Positions 44,863-57,183 of a stretch of DNA of 64,000 nucleotides are shown piece after piece; within the stretch, counting starts at the first letter, position 1; the number at the start of each line of letters is the position of its first letter. Made by a program: the position numbers and the translations under genes. The notes under the pieces were generated by a model, which ran no database searches, had not been told where the DNA came from, and worked only from the letters and a program-made list of their open reading frames with translations. Origin of the DNA: Pseudorasbora parva (Eukaryota > Chordata > Actinopteri > Cypriniformes > Gobionidae); assembly GCF_024679245.1 (NCBI RefSeq), contig NC_090179.1, positions 6,250,320 through 6,314,319 of the forward strand, read 5' to 3'.

Positions 44863-45315
44863 ACAGCGCTCCGCGCTGCGCTCAGGCTGATGATGGCAGT
44901 GAGGAAAACACTGGTTTTAGTCAGAGGGAGTCGGTGAAAACTAAGGGAGTTTTTAAACAGGAGTTCGTTCACCTGCGCAGCTCTCGCGCCGCTCGTCAGC
45001 CACCAAGACTTCGTCACCCTGCCGCCAGCTGCCGAAAGTGCATGCCGCACTACAGAGATCGCCTCGGAAACGCACGTCCGCTTTAGCGACCCAGCCTGGC
45101 TCAAACAGCAGTGATGCGTTCAATGTCACCAACCCAGCGGTTTGTCTCTGGTCATCCGTTTTCTCTCTCTCTTTATTTCATTCTTTCTTTCTCACCCTTT
45201 TCTTTTGCATTTGCCTCCTTATATACCCACGTTTCCTATTTCCGGTTAATTTATTTCCCTCCTCCATCCGGCCACACAACAGGAAAACACACCTATTTTT
45301 CCTCGTACTGCCACA
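44112..45315 (-). repeat. 5-prime LTR of the Gypsy element
   Basis: 1,204 bp, more than 99% identical to the other LTR apart from microsatellite length. The TATA-like motif at 45219-45226 would drive transcription leftwards into gag. Confidence 0.88.
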
Positions 45316-45319
45316 AGTG

Positions 45320-45772
45320 TCAACATTTTTTTTTCATAGGCTACCCTCACTGGGGGCTAAGGCCCCCGTAAAATGAAAATCCTAGAAATGCCCCTGATAT
45401 CAACAGCCGTCGTCAGCAGGGGCACTAATACGATCACTTATATACTGCTACGTGCAACAACAAACAAAAACAAAAAACTGAGGAAGACGAGAGTACATTC
45501 ACAGTGTTTGTTGCACACGGCTAGGGGTGAATGGCAGGATGATGGGCCATGATGGGATTTGGGAGAAAGTCCAGGGCTGTATTTTAGCCCCAGTCCGTCC
45601 CTGGGTTTAACTACTCATAGGACATTTAGGGGTAACGTGGAGGCAGGGTGGGGAGGTGCAATGACAGTAGTACAAGCTGTGCACACTCGGCACGCGTGCA
45701 AGGCAGATCTGGCCGCGCTGCTTATAGCAGGAGCAGAGGCAGCATGACAATGGGCAGAGGGGGCTATTATGC

Positions 45773-45774
<2 letters not shown>
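45320..45774. other. Noncoding part of unit 3, right of the Gypsy insertion
   Basis: Continues the unit start (equivalent to 1076-1530). No gene is called; the TA microsatellite follows at 45775-45832. Confidence 0.6.

Positions 45775-45832
<58 letters not shown>
45775..45832. repeat. TA dinucleotide microsatellite, unit 3
   Basis: About 58 bp of alternating T and A, intermediate in length between the tracts of units 1 and 2. Confidence 0.9.
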
Positions 45833-45836
<4 letters not shown>

Positions 45837-45980
45837 GTAGTGTAATAAATATAAAACTGACTAGGCAACCTCCTTATTTAAGGCAGGAGGAGCCTTCCAA
45901 AATTAATGGGATTATAAACAACAAATGTAGTTTGTCAATAATCACAATTTTATTGGTACAACACAAGCCATATCAAAAGG

Positions 45981-48900
45981 TTAAAACCAATTACAATTTG
46001 TGTCTGCAATAAGATTCATAGAATCGGGAAATGGCTCTCCTCGAGAATGCAAGAAGGGTCCGGCCTGCTCTTTTACACCGCCTACCACCTGCAGAGGGAA
46101 AAAAAAGAAACCCAGAGCATATACCACAAATAAGTAACCTTTAAAATCACCATTTATAGTGCCAACCTTCTAATGCACACCACCCAGATCAATTATTAGT
46201 ATGATTGGATTAAACACATGTAGTAAATCAAAATCAAATATAACCCAAAAAGAAACTTAAATACACAAGAAACAGTGGCTGGTCTGCCCCTTTAACAGGA
46301 AAACAAATACACGCTAATACAAGTCAATGCAAAAAAAAATAAAAAATAAATACAGAATAAACAAAAAACAAACAAAACATACTTTAGCGAAAGTCATTGC
46401 TGGCTAGTCTCCTCTCACATATTACGCATAATATATGTGCCCCATACATGGAACCTGAAATTTACCTGAGTGTTGCATTTTATAATTTAAACATTTGACT
46501 TTATGAAAATTCTATAATCCAAGATGACCACCATATGACATATGCAAATTAGATCCCTAAATAAACTTTGGTTCACCCAAGATTTCTAATTTACATAAAG
46601 TCTTAAGATTAGCCTTTTGAAATTAATGTCAAAAACATTATAGAAAAACCTCAGATTCCTAAAGGGTTAAGTCAGTATAAATCAAATATACAGTGACTAT
46701 TTAAGTTTGCTTAAGTAAATGAAGTATTTGAGAAGGACAAGTAAACTGAAATGGTAAGGGTAGCATGCCTCCCATAAAGTTAATGCATTGTCAGTAGGTG
46801 TTTGTGGCCATTTGAATGCATTTGACCACATCAGCAGTTACACTATGAAAGCAATCTGGAAGTGGTTGAAAGTATTTTAGACCCCATTTACACCGATCAG
46901 CATAAGCCACTATTTGGATCAGAGCAACCATTTCTCCAGGTGTAAATGGGGCTTAAGCAAGAACAAAGCAGAGCACGTCAATCAAAGATGAGGTCATGCA
47001 AACGCAGCACAAACAATACTTGAAACTTCCATGGGTCAAAGACTTCCCTGTAGACACTTGGTTACAAATCTTTAACCCCAACCTCCCCATACACAACAAA
47101 ACTACTGAACTGGTTTTAGAAATATTTATTTTTTCAAAAGCAAACTCTTGAGTAGACAAAGTATGCAGCTATGACTTCACTTGTTGCAACAACCTCAATA
47201 TGCCTGGAGAGAGACGTTGGTTTTGAGTAGTCTGCAGAGGTGTTAAATCTTGGAAGTCAGGCTGGACAGACTGCAGACTCATAGCGTGAAGAGGTACATT
47301 GCTGGGCTGTCCCAGAGGTTTGGAACCAAGGCTAGATTGCTCTGGGATAGGAAAGACATGGAAACCAGGGCTCCGGAACACAGATTGGTAACGGGCGTGC
47401 GCAGATGGCAGGCTACCTGACTGGACGACAGACTGGTAACGGACTTGGGCTGTTTGTTGCATGTTAGACTGGTCCACAAACTGTGAGGTGGCTTGTGCCA
47501 GCTTCAGGCCACTGGGCTGGGACAGAGACTGGTAACGGGCTTGGGCTGATGACAGGCTACCTGAGTGGACCACAGATTGGGAACTGGCTTGGGCAGGTTG
47601 TTGAGGTTTGGACTGGTCCACAGACAGTGAGCTGGCTTGTGCCACCTTCAGGCCACTGGGTTTAGATACAGACTGGTAGCGGACATGGGCTTGTTGTTGC
47701 ATGTTAGACTGGTCCACAAACTGCGAGGTGGCTTGTGCCAGCTTCAGGCCACTGGGCTGGGACAGAGACTGGTAACGGGCTTGTGATGACTGCAGACTGC
47801 TGGGCTGAGATATGGACTGGTAGCGGGCTTGTGCTGACTGCAGACCACTGGGCTGGGACACATACTGGTTACGGGCTTGGGCTGATGACAGGCTACCTGA
47901 CTGGACCACAGATTGGGAACTGGCTTGGGCAGGTTGTTGAGGTTCGGACTGGTCCACAGACAGTGAGCTGGCTTGTGCCACCTTCAGGCCACTCGGCTGG
48001 GATATGGACTGGTAACGGGCTTCTGCAAGCTTCAGGCCACTGGGCTGGTCCACAGACTGGTAACGGGTTTGTGCTGACTGCAGACCACTGGGCTGGGACA
48101 CATACTGGTTACGGGCTTGGGCTGATGACAGGCTACCTGACTGGACCACAGATTGGGTACTGACTTGGGCAGGTTGTTGAGGTTTGGACTGGTCCACAGA
48201 CAGTGAGCTGGCTTGTGCCACCTTCAGGCCACTGGGCTGGGACAGAGACTGGTAACGGGCTTGTGCTGACTGCAGACTGCTGGGCTGAGATATGGACTGG
48301 TAGCGGGCTTGTGCTGACTGCAGACCACTAGGCTGGGATATGGACTGGTAACGGACTTGTGGCAGCTTCAGGCCACTGGGTTTAGATACAGACTGGTAGC
48401 GGGCTTGTGCTGACAGCAAGCCACTGGGCTTGGACACATACTGGTAAGGGGCTTGGGCTGATGACAGGCTACCTGAGTGGGCCACAGATTGAAAACTTGC
48501 TAGGGCAGTTTGTTGAGGTTTGGACTGGTACACAGACGGTGAGCTGGCTTGTGCCACCTTCAGGCCACTGGGCTGGGATATGGACTGGTAACGGGCTTGT
48601 GCTGACTGCAGACTGCTGGGCAGAGATATGGACTGGTAACGGACTTGTGGCAGCTTCAGGCCACTGGGTTTAGATACAGCCTGGTAGCGGGCTTGTGCTG
48701 ACAGCAAGACACTGGGCTGGTCCACAGACTGGTAATGGGTTTGTGCTGACAGCAAGCCACTGGGCTTGGACACATACTGGTAAGGGGCTTGGTCTGATGA
48801 CAGGCTACCTGACTGGATCACAGATTGTGAGCTGGCTTGGGCTGGTTGTGTGCTGGACTGGTCCACAGGCTGTGAGCTGGCTTGGGTAGGTTGCTGTGTG

Positions 48901-51635
48901 CTGGACTGGTCCACAGACTGTGAGCTGCCTTGTACTAGCAGCATGCCACTAGGCTGGGACACAGATAGTGAGCTGTCTTGGGCCGGTTGTTGGGTGATGG
49001 ACTGGTCCAGAGGGTGTGAGCTGACTTCTACTAGCAGCAGGCCACTGGGCTGGGACACAGATTGTGAGCTGTCTTGGGCTGGTTGTTGGGTGATGGACTG
49101 GTCCAGAGGCTGTGAGCTGACTTCTAGCAGCGGGCCACTGGGCTGGGACACATACTGGTAAGGGGCTTGGGCTGATGACAGGCTACCTGACTGGACCTCA
49201 GATTGTGAGCTGTCTTGGGCTGGTTGTTGGGTGCTTGACTGATCCACAGACTGGGAGCTGGCTTGGTCTGGTTGTTGGGTGTTGGACTGGTCCACAGACT
49301 GGGAGCTGTCTTGTGCTAGCAGCAGGCCACTGGGCTGGTCCACAGACTGGTATTGGGCTTGGGCTGATGACAGGCTACCTGACTGGACCACAGATTGTGA
49401 GCTGTCTTGGGCTGGTTGTGTGCTGGAATGGTCCACAGGCTGGGAGCTGGCTTGGGCTGGTTGTTGGGTGCTGGATTGGTCCACAGACTGTGAGCTGCCT
49501 TGTACTAGCAGTAGGCCACTGGGCTTAGATACAGACTGGTAGCGGGCTTTTGCTGACAGCAAGCCACTGGGCCGAGACACATACTGGTAACGAGCTTGTG
49601 CCAGCTTCAGGCTACTGGGCTGGTCCACAGACTGGTAACGGGTATGTGCTGACAGCAGGCCACTCGGCTGGGATATGGACTGGTAACGGGCTTCTGCAAG
49701 CTTCAGGCCACTGGGCTGGTCCACAGACTGGTAACGGGTTTGTGCTGACAGCAGGCCACTGGGCTGGGATATGGACTGGTAACGGGCTTGTGCTGACTGC
49801 AGACTGCTGGGCTGAGATATGGACTGGTAACGGGCTTCTGCAAGCTTCAGGCCACTGGGCTGGTCCACAGACTGGTAACGGGTTTGTGCTGACAGCAGGC
49901 CACTGGGCTGGGATATGGACTGGTAACGGGCTTGTGCAAACTTCAGGCCACTGGGCTTAAACACAGACTGGTAGCGGGCTTGTGCTGGCTGCAAGACACT
50001 GGGCTGGTCCACAGACTGGTAATGGGTTTGTGCTGACAGCATGCCACTGGGCTGGGATATGGACTGGTAACGGGCTTGTGCAAGCGTCAGGCCACTGGGC
50101 TTAAATACAGACTGGTAGCGGGCTTGTGCTGGCAGCAAGCCACTGGGCTGGGACACATACTGGTAACGGACTTGGGCTGACGACAGGCTACCTGACTGGA
50201 CCACAGATTGTGAGCTGGCTTGGGCTGGTTGGTGGGTGTTGGACTGGTCCACAGGCTGTGAGCTGCCTTGTACTAGCAGCAGGCCAATGGGCTGGGACAC
50301 AGATTGTGAGCTGTCTTGGGCTGGTTGTTGGGTGCTAGACAGATCCACAGACTGGGAGCTGGCTTGGACTGGTTGTTGGGTGCTGGACTGGTCCACAGGC
50401 TGTGAGCTGCCTTGTAATAGCAGCAGGCCACTGGGCTGGGACACAGATTGTGAGCTGTCTTGGGCTGGTTGTTGGGTGCTAGACTGATCCACAGACTGGG
50501 AGCTGACTTGTGCTAGAGGTAGGCCACTGGACTGTTCCATGGAGTTTGAAATAACTTGCTCAGAGTTCTGGCTGCTTGCTTGACGTGATAGTTGGATGCT
50601 GGGCTGAGCCACAAGTTGGTTTAGTGCCTGTGCTTGTTGCACATCATTGGGCGGAACCATGGAACCATAGCCTGACTGCACTAGTTGCTGGCCACTGAGC
50701 AATGGCACAAGTCCAGACCCATAACTGACTTGTCCTAATTGATAGTTGGGTTGTGAGGTCTCATTTATTTGCTGCAAAGCCTTGACATAGGTAGCACTTG
50801 GAAAATGGACTGGCCTGGTATCAGAAAGCAAGTTGGCACCAAATTGAAGTCTACTTCTCTGAGGCTTTATAATGGGATGCGTTGCAGCCTGGTAGCGGAC
50901 TTGCACTAATGGACCACTGGACTGGGAACCGTTCTGCAATAGTTGCTGGCTGCTAGATGCCACAGACTCATTACTGTGTACTACAGGCTGTTCTGCAGTT
51001 TGATAGTGGAGCTTTGCTGGCTCGGGTAGAGACTCACTGCTCATACTTGGGCCCACTGCAGTGGCCACAGAACCAGAAACAAGACTGCCACTACCAGCCA
51101 AAGATAGAGATCCATGAAGTTGGCTTCTAGCATCAGAGTCAGAACCAGGCTTATATAAATCAGTCACTGGTCCAAAACCAGAAGAGCCATTTTGAGGACT
51201 ATAGCTTACACTGGTATAACCACCCTTAACTTCTTCAGCACTAGAAGTTAATTCCATGGAACTTTGAGGACTAATGGGACTTGGTACTTTAATGCCATAC
51301 CAGGAACTGTAGGAACTTCGTGGTTTCACATCAGCCTGCATGGGAAAACCAGTACCAGCCCCATAGTATATGGGATAGCCACTCCTGACAAAGCCACTAA
51401 CTAGAAAAGAGGGGGAAAAAAGGAGACAATTCAGACAGCCATGGTATCAAACCTAAATTATATAACTTGCCTGGATAAATCTTACCACTTCCAATATGGC
51501 TACAGACACAAAGACTGAGAAGTGCCAGAGAAAAACTGTAAGAGAAAACACCACTTGTTAATGCCACTTGTTGACAAATGCCAGATACTACAATTTATCA
51601 TCATACCTTAATAGTCGGCTAGTGGTACCCTCCAT
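45981..51635 (-). CDS. Secreted Q/S/P-rich 16-residue-repeat protein, copy 3
   Basis: Third paralogue. Exons are 51607-51635, 51486-51535, 47181-51400 and 45981-46088, with splice sites identical to copies 1 and 2; about 1,468 residues (about 1,436 without the last splice, stop at 47169). It is 32 residues shorter than the others, equal to two 16-residue repeats. One was lost near the start of the repeat region (a SLDQSITQQPAQVSSQ unit) and another in the middle (an extra ASSQSVDQSSTQQPAQ). A third site, near plus-strand 47980-48080, has equal length but different repeat types, as expected for conversion from another repeat. The frame is fully open. The Gypsy element lies in the 3-prime flank, about 0.6 kb past the poly(A) signal. 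Confidence 0.75.
46882..46951. mobile_element. 70-bp MITE, unit 3
   Basis: Same inverted-repeat element and position as 2634-2703. Confidence 0.5.
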
Positions 51636-51730
51636 GGCCAATCAGTAATACAACAACTTCCACCACCTCAATAAAACCACTACAAAAACATACTTGCAAC
51701 CCAACACAGAATAGTGTTGCGGAACAGGAC

Positions 51731-51738
51731 TTTTTATA
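51731..51738 (-). promoter_or_regulatory. TATA box of the repeat-protein gene, unit 3
   Basis: Minus strand reads TATAAAAA about 95 bases upstream of the start codon at 51635. Confidence 0.65.
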
Positions 51739-51881
51739 GTGCCAGCAACTGCCATTTGCCAATCGGTTGTCATGGGAACATGTAGTATTTAATTATTTGG
51801 CTCAGGTGTCACAACTCTGATCATGACAACTAGAGCTTGCATTCATGATGATTGGTTTTTTTATACTATGATTACTGAACA

Positions 51882-52772
51882 GGGCCCGTATTTATCAAGA
51901 TTCTCAAAGTGCTATTTTAGTCTTAAGGGCTGAGAATTCATGAAATTTACTCCTACTTTCAAACTTAAGAATAAAAGAAAGTTATCAAATTTCTTAAAGC
52001 TAAGAATCACTCTTACTCTCCCAGTTCTTTAAGACAGCTCGAGAGGTCTCTCAAGTGGTAAGGAGTTGCCAGTAGGGGCTTGAGATGGCGCTGAGGAGAC
52101 AGAGACGAGCGCAAATCTTTCAATAGAGGGAGAATGTGTTCGAAATGTTTGACGACAAATAGTTAATCAAACGGTATCGTGTGGAAAGAGCAGACATCAT
52201 CTTTTTCAGTGCTGGTTCGAGTAATTCAGCAAGCAGTAGCGATCGCTTCTTCCTCCTGCCATTTCGGTTTTCCTTTGGAATCCATGGTGGCTGATTATAT
52301 ATATAAAAAAATCTAGGCTATATATAGGCAGGTCATTTAACAGCACACCAGTTTAAAAAATGTAATTAAATCGATGAAAACATGTTTATCTTTCATTTAA
52401 AATGTGTATATTTTAATGTATTCTCTTGAAAACTCTTTATTGTTAAATGTGTATTGGATGTAAACTCCTCTTAGGAATTTCACCATTCAATGTGAATTTA
52501 TCTGAGAATATTCTTAAATAAGGACATCTATTCAGTGATTGGTTCATGCTTATGACATCATCCAAAATTCCATTTGTGGCACAGCAAAGTGTCGTAAATC
52601 CACTCTAAGACTAGCACTTAAGATTTAGTCCTACACTTTACTTAAAGTATGATTAGGATGCTTGATAACTAACTTTTAAGCGCAGCTTTGAGCCAAGAAT
52701 TTTTTTACTCTTAAGTCAATTCTTAGCAGTGTTCTTGTGAGTAATTCTAAGATGTTTGATAAATACGGGCCC
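51882..52772 (+). mobile_element. PIF/Harbinger derivative A, unit 3
   Basis: Same element as 7730-8620 with isolated changes. Confidence 0.68.
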
Positions 52773-52773
52773 A

Positions 52774-53704
52774 GGGCCTGTATTTATCAAGCTTCTCAAA
52801 GTGCTATTTTAGTCTTAAGTGCTGAGAATTTATGAAATTTACTACTACTTTCAAACTTAAGTATAAAAGCAAGTTATCAAATTTCTTAAAGCTAAGAATC
52901 ACTCTTACTCTCCCAGTTATTTGAGACAGCTCGAGAGGTCTCTCAAGTGGTTAGGAGTTGCCAGTAGGGGCTTGAGATGGCGCTGAGGAGACAGAGACGT
53001 GGGCAAATCTTTCAAGAGAGGGAGAATGTGTTCGAAATGTTTGACGACAAGCAGTTAATTAAACGGTATCGTTTGGACAGAGCAGGCATCATCTTTTTCA
53101 GCGCTGGTTAGTGTTGGGTTTTATAATAAATATATAAACACCGCTGTTCGGCTAATTCAGCAAGCAGTAGCGATCGCTTCTTCCTCCTGCCAGTTCGGTT
53201 TTCTTTTGGAATCCATGGTGGCTGATTATATTAAAAAAAATCTAGGCTATATATACGCGGGTCAGTTATCAGCACACCAGTGTAATAATTGTAATTAAGA
53301 CATGGATGAAAACATGTTTATCTTTCATTTCAAATGTGTATATTATAATGTATTCTATTGAAAACTCTTTATTGTCAAAAGTGTGTTGGATGTAAACTCC
53401 TCTTAGGAACTTCACCATTCAATGTTAATTTATCTGAGAATATTCTTTACTAAGGACATCTTTTCAATGATTGGTTCATGCCTATGAAATCATCCAAAAT
53501 CCAGTTTGTGGCACAGCAAAGTGTCGTAAATCAACTCTAAGACTGACACTTAAGATTTAGACTTGCACTTTACTTAAAGTATGATTGGGACGCTTGATAA
53601 CTAACTTTTAAGCGCAGCTTTGAGCCAGGAATTTTGTTACTCTTAAGTCAATTCTTAGCAGTGTTCTTGTGAGTAATTCTAAGATGTTTGATAAATACGA
53701 GCCC
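52774..53704 (+). mobile_element. PIF/Harbinger derivative B, unit 3
   Basis: Same element as 8622-9552, with the short HARBI1-like N-terminal frame at 52977-53111. It shares the diagnostic changes near 53425-53460 with unit 2. Confidence 0.68.
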
Positions 53705-55429
53705 AGAAGTGGAAAATATTGGTAAAAAAAACATGCATTTACACACAAACTGACCAGCAAATGCAACTTTCGGACGCCATCTTTTTCCTCAACTGTCACT
53801 GAATGGAAAGCACAGGATTATGGGATACCAAAGGCAACGAAGGATACATGTATGCTGCCTTCAAAAATCGATCAGATGAAGGTCTCTCAGGAGAGAGGCA
53901 ATGTTAAGGAGATTTAACCAATCAGTGACAAACTTATCGGTGACATCAAAAGGACGCTAGGTGGCGAGCTAGAAACTTCCCGAACAGTCAAGCAGAGTTA
54001 AGAGAAGAACACACATCACATGTTCCTGTACACAAACTTCAAAGTTTACCTTCTGTGTGTGCGTTCATGATAAAATGTAAGTCTATTTACTTAAAGATGT
54101 TTGTTAGTATAGTAATCTGCAGTGTTACAGCAATGATTAGTGTAAATGATCGAATTGTTTATCTCCGTCGTATTCACGTCGTACTGACTGCCATAAATAT
54201 AGCAGATACAGAGTTATTTAAGTTACTTAAGTTGTTGATTTGTATTATATCATGCTTGTGGTTACCTAGTGCAATGTTAACACCTTTAATGGGTATCAAG
54301 TATACAATATTGGTCGTATATTTCCGTAATCCTGTCGATATATATGATGACTAAGCATTTACTCAGATACACGGATAATCCGCGATCCTCGTTATATGTA
54401 GTGATGGGCAGACCGAGGCTTCGTGAAGCACTGAAACAGTTGAAGCAAATGTGCAGAAGCTTCGAAACAACACCAGACACCCGTCTCCATGACGCCATCT
54501 AGTGGACACTTGCGTGTATTGCTCTGAAATAACCTTGACAGTGACCTACTGTTTGTAAACATAAAAATATATGTGTGCCACGCGCCATCTAGCGGCGAAG
54601 ATTGGTAGTGCAGTCCAGACCCTGATAATTGTATTGATTGCAGAATGTAGACATGTATATTACTATTATGTATGTATATTGTAATTATTTATTGTAATAT
54701 GTTATTCATTTGTTTATTTCAGACCACACTCATGCTAATAGAAAGTAAAGACGAGTATTTTCAATCCTGTGATGTGTTTTGATTGACACCCTGTGGCGAG
54801 CACAATCTCCTGATCAGCTGATTAGTACAAACTCCTTTACAGGCGAAGTGAAGCAAACAATAGATTCGGACATTGCTTGATGCCTTCCTGCCTTCAAATG
54901 TGTCCTCCGAAGGCAGCATTTTCCAGGTTTAGGACGCAGCCAAGATATCAGACCGATATACCCAGAGCTCTTCACCACACTTCGAAACTCTGTCTGAACC
55001 TCGCCAAAGAAAACTTCCTGGAGTCCGCGCAGCTGCGTCTCAGAGACTCCCGTCATGTAGCAACCAGCTAACGCTATCCAGGATCCGGGCAAAACCAACT
55101 ATCCGTCCCTCTGAACACAACAACTTACTACCATCCTAAGAGGAACCCATGCTCGTAGGAGCATTCAAATGCAAGTACATGACTCTTCATTCTGGCTGAA
55201 CTGGTAAAAAACGTATATCTAAGCAAGCAAACTAAGGTTGACCTGGTAGTATATTGATTCTCAGGTTGTGGCTAAGAAATCATGTCTAAACAAGACATTC
55301 AATGAGACATTAGGACTTCACTCCTTTCCATTAATAAACATCCCTTTCCCATTATTGAATGTGTGTTTTCGTTAGTTTGTGTGTTTAGAATAGTTCAATA
55401 AACTTGTGTTTACCTTTTTCATCTATACA
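53705..55429. other. Noncoding stretch of unit 3
   Basis: Equivalent to 9553-11280. The CRE palindrome is altered (TGACATCA at 53941-53948). Possible donor, acceptor and poly(A) signal as in unit 1. No coding region recognised. Confidence 0.4.
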
Positions 55430-55675
55430 TATATACCCAATTATGACGGAAGATCATTGCCGTTGTTTATCGTTTGCGATAATATGTGAAATTCTGATTT
55501 CTTATGACTTTATAATTATTTATTACTTGTACAAATTGTTATATGTTGATGTCATATGTTATATGTTTTTATGTCTGAAACCTTGTTAAATGTGCTGCTG
55601 CCTCTCTTGGCCAGGACACTCTTGGAAAAGAGATTTTTAATCTCAATGAGTCTTTTCTGGTTAAATAAAGGTATA
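55430..55675 (+). mobile_element. 5-prime-truncated LINE tail, private to unit 3
   Basis: Absent at the same point in units 1 and 2. It ends with a segment containing TTGGCCAGGACACTCTTGG, GAGATTTTTAATCTCAATG and GGTTAAATAAAGG, a 3-prime end widely seen on teleost LINEs (probably the L2/Rex range; family not certain). ATACA at 55425-55429 and 55676-55680 is the likely target duplication. Confidence 0.65.
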
Positions 55676-55801
55676 ATACAGGTGTCTTGGGCTATGTGTT
55701 TATAAATTACTGCCTTAAACTGATCAATTTTCTTACCTAAGCTCACAAACAGTGAACATAACATTTAAAATTTTAAACAAAATAAGTGTTAAATATTAAT
55801 T

Positions 55802-56400
55802 TTGAATCATTTAATATGTATTATGGTTCCTTTCACTGTAATTCAATACCCCTTTGAGTTATTTGACCTGAATCAATCCCTTACAATAGTAAATCTGGCA
55901 AAGACGACTGATTTCTTGGTAGAGGAAATTAAGTCGCTATCTGCAAGGGTCAAGAGTAACGAGAATAAGGTGTCGCAAATTGAGCAGGTGGCTCGGATTG
56001 ATCAAGGCAAGTGTGATCAAGCCGAGATCTAAAGTAGGAGTTGAAATTTAGGGTTAAAAAACCTCAAAGAAACAGAAGGAGAAGATATCAGAACCAAAGA
56101 GCTCAAAATCCTAAAAATTCTTACTCCAGACGCGGTAGATGACATCCGTTTTTGCGTTGACACAATCCATAGAGTTGGACGTCCTGGGACGGGTCATCAT
56201 CCAGTTCGCACTCCGGACCTACAGAGAGAAAGTCTGGAAAGCTGCGCGGGATCATCCTGCACTCAAGGAATGAGGTGTTTGCCTTGCAGAGGATCTGACA
56301 TTTGCAGAAAGACAACAGAGAAAGTGCCTATGGCCAAGGGTAAAAGCGGCGAGAGAAAAGGGGAAGAGACAAGACAAGTTGCAAGGGTAAAAGACAAGTT
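55802..56400 (+). pseudogene. L1-type LINE ORF1 remnant, unit 3
   Basis: Same remnant as 11399-12010. In place of the hairpin it reads GTAGATGACATCCG (56136-56149), which gives VDDIRF in the ORF1 frame and is therefore the likelier ancestral state. Confidence 0.6.
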
Positions 56401-56492
56401 GACGAATATCAAGATGAATACTGAAATAGGATAACAATAACTAAATAGGCATTATTAAGGACTGTGCTGGCTAGGCAGTCGAACTGAAATAA

Positions 56493-56924
56493 TAAATGTT
56501 CAAGAGTGGCTTGTGTGTCAAGCCACTCTTGAACAACAGACAGCATCAGAAGCGTGTTGCCTGGGCTAAAGACAAAAAGGACTGCTGAGTGGGCCAAAGG
56601 TATGTTCTTTGATGAAAGTAAAGTTTGCATTACCTTTGGAAATCAAGTTTTCTGGAGGAAGAGGAGAGGCACACAATCCTAGTTCCTTGAGCTCCAGTGT
56701 AAAGTTTCTAGAGTCAGTGATGGTTTGGGGTGTCATGTCAAATGCTGGTGTTGGTCAACTGTGTTTTCTTAGGTCCAAGGTCAATGCAGCCATATGCCAG
56801 GAAGTTTTAGTGCACTTCATGCTTCCTGCTGCTGACCAACTTTATGGAGATGCAGATTTAATCTGTAATAAAGTAAACCATGCCTTTGAGACTGGTATAA
56901 TTGGGGTGGTAATTTTGTGTTAGT
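56493..56924 (+). pseudogene. Tc1/mariner transposase remnant, unit 3
   Basis: Same degenerate fragment as 12104-12535, with the 17-bp hairpin at 56497-56535. Confidence 0.62.
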
Positions 56925-56939
56925 TAGTGCTGGCTTGCA

Positions 56940-57003
56940 ACCTCCTCCTTATCCTCCTCCTCCTCCTCCTCCTCCTCCTCCTCGAGAGAGAGAGAGAGAG
57001 AGA
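56940..57003. repeat. CTC and GA microsatellite, unit 3
   Basis: CTC run with one TTA interruption near its start, then a GA run longer than in the other units. Confidence 0.85.
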
Positions 57004-57183
57004 CTTTTACGCTGGCTCTATCGGTAAAAGTGCAAACTATTCTTCAGTAAATTCTCTTCATTTGATTGATCATCCTGACTCCTGGTCTTCCTTTCTACAT
57101 ATCTGGTCTCTGGGTCTAAACTGTTAGCCCAACAGAAGTTAAAGACGTTGGAAGGTTTTTTGGATCGAGTGTACCATGTCTAT

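Larger units (their letters stand above)
37290..45315 (-). mobile_element. Gypsy-type LTR retrotransposon, minus strand
   Basis: Complete element with two LTRs (37290-38527 and 44112-45315), a primer site, gag-pro-RT and RNase H-integrase frames, and a polypurine tract. LTR ends read TGT...ACA in both directions. It is flanked by AGTG (37286-37289 and 45316-45319); the duplication could also be read as AAGTG with a one-base overlap. Units 1 and 2 show the empty site. The order protease, RT, RNase H, integrase defines Gypsy rather than Copia. No envelope frame or chromodomain was seen. The pol frame breaks at one T8/A8 homopolymer. Confidence 0.9.
36218..57114. repeat. Tandem unit 3, interrupted by a Gypsy element and a LINE fragment
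   Basis: Third direct copy. It matches units 1 and 2 except for the Gypsy element at 37290-45315, a 250-bp LINE tail at 55430-55675, and small indels including a net loss of 96 bp (two 48-bp coding repeats) in the repeat-protein gene. At one position in the L1 remnant (56137-56147) it differs from a hairpin shared by units 1 and 2. Confidence 0.92.

Noticed and set aside
37290..45315. Endogenous retrovirus with envelope
   Set aside because: No envelope frame between integrase and the 3-prime LTR; only about 45 bases separate the integrase stop from the polypurine tract.
1..57114. Possibility that the three units are an assembly artefact
   Set aside because: Each unit has private insertions with target duplications and private small differences, which an artefactual copy would not show.
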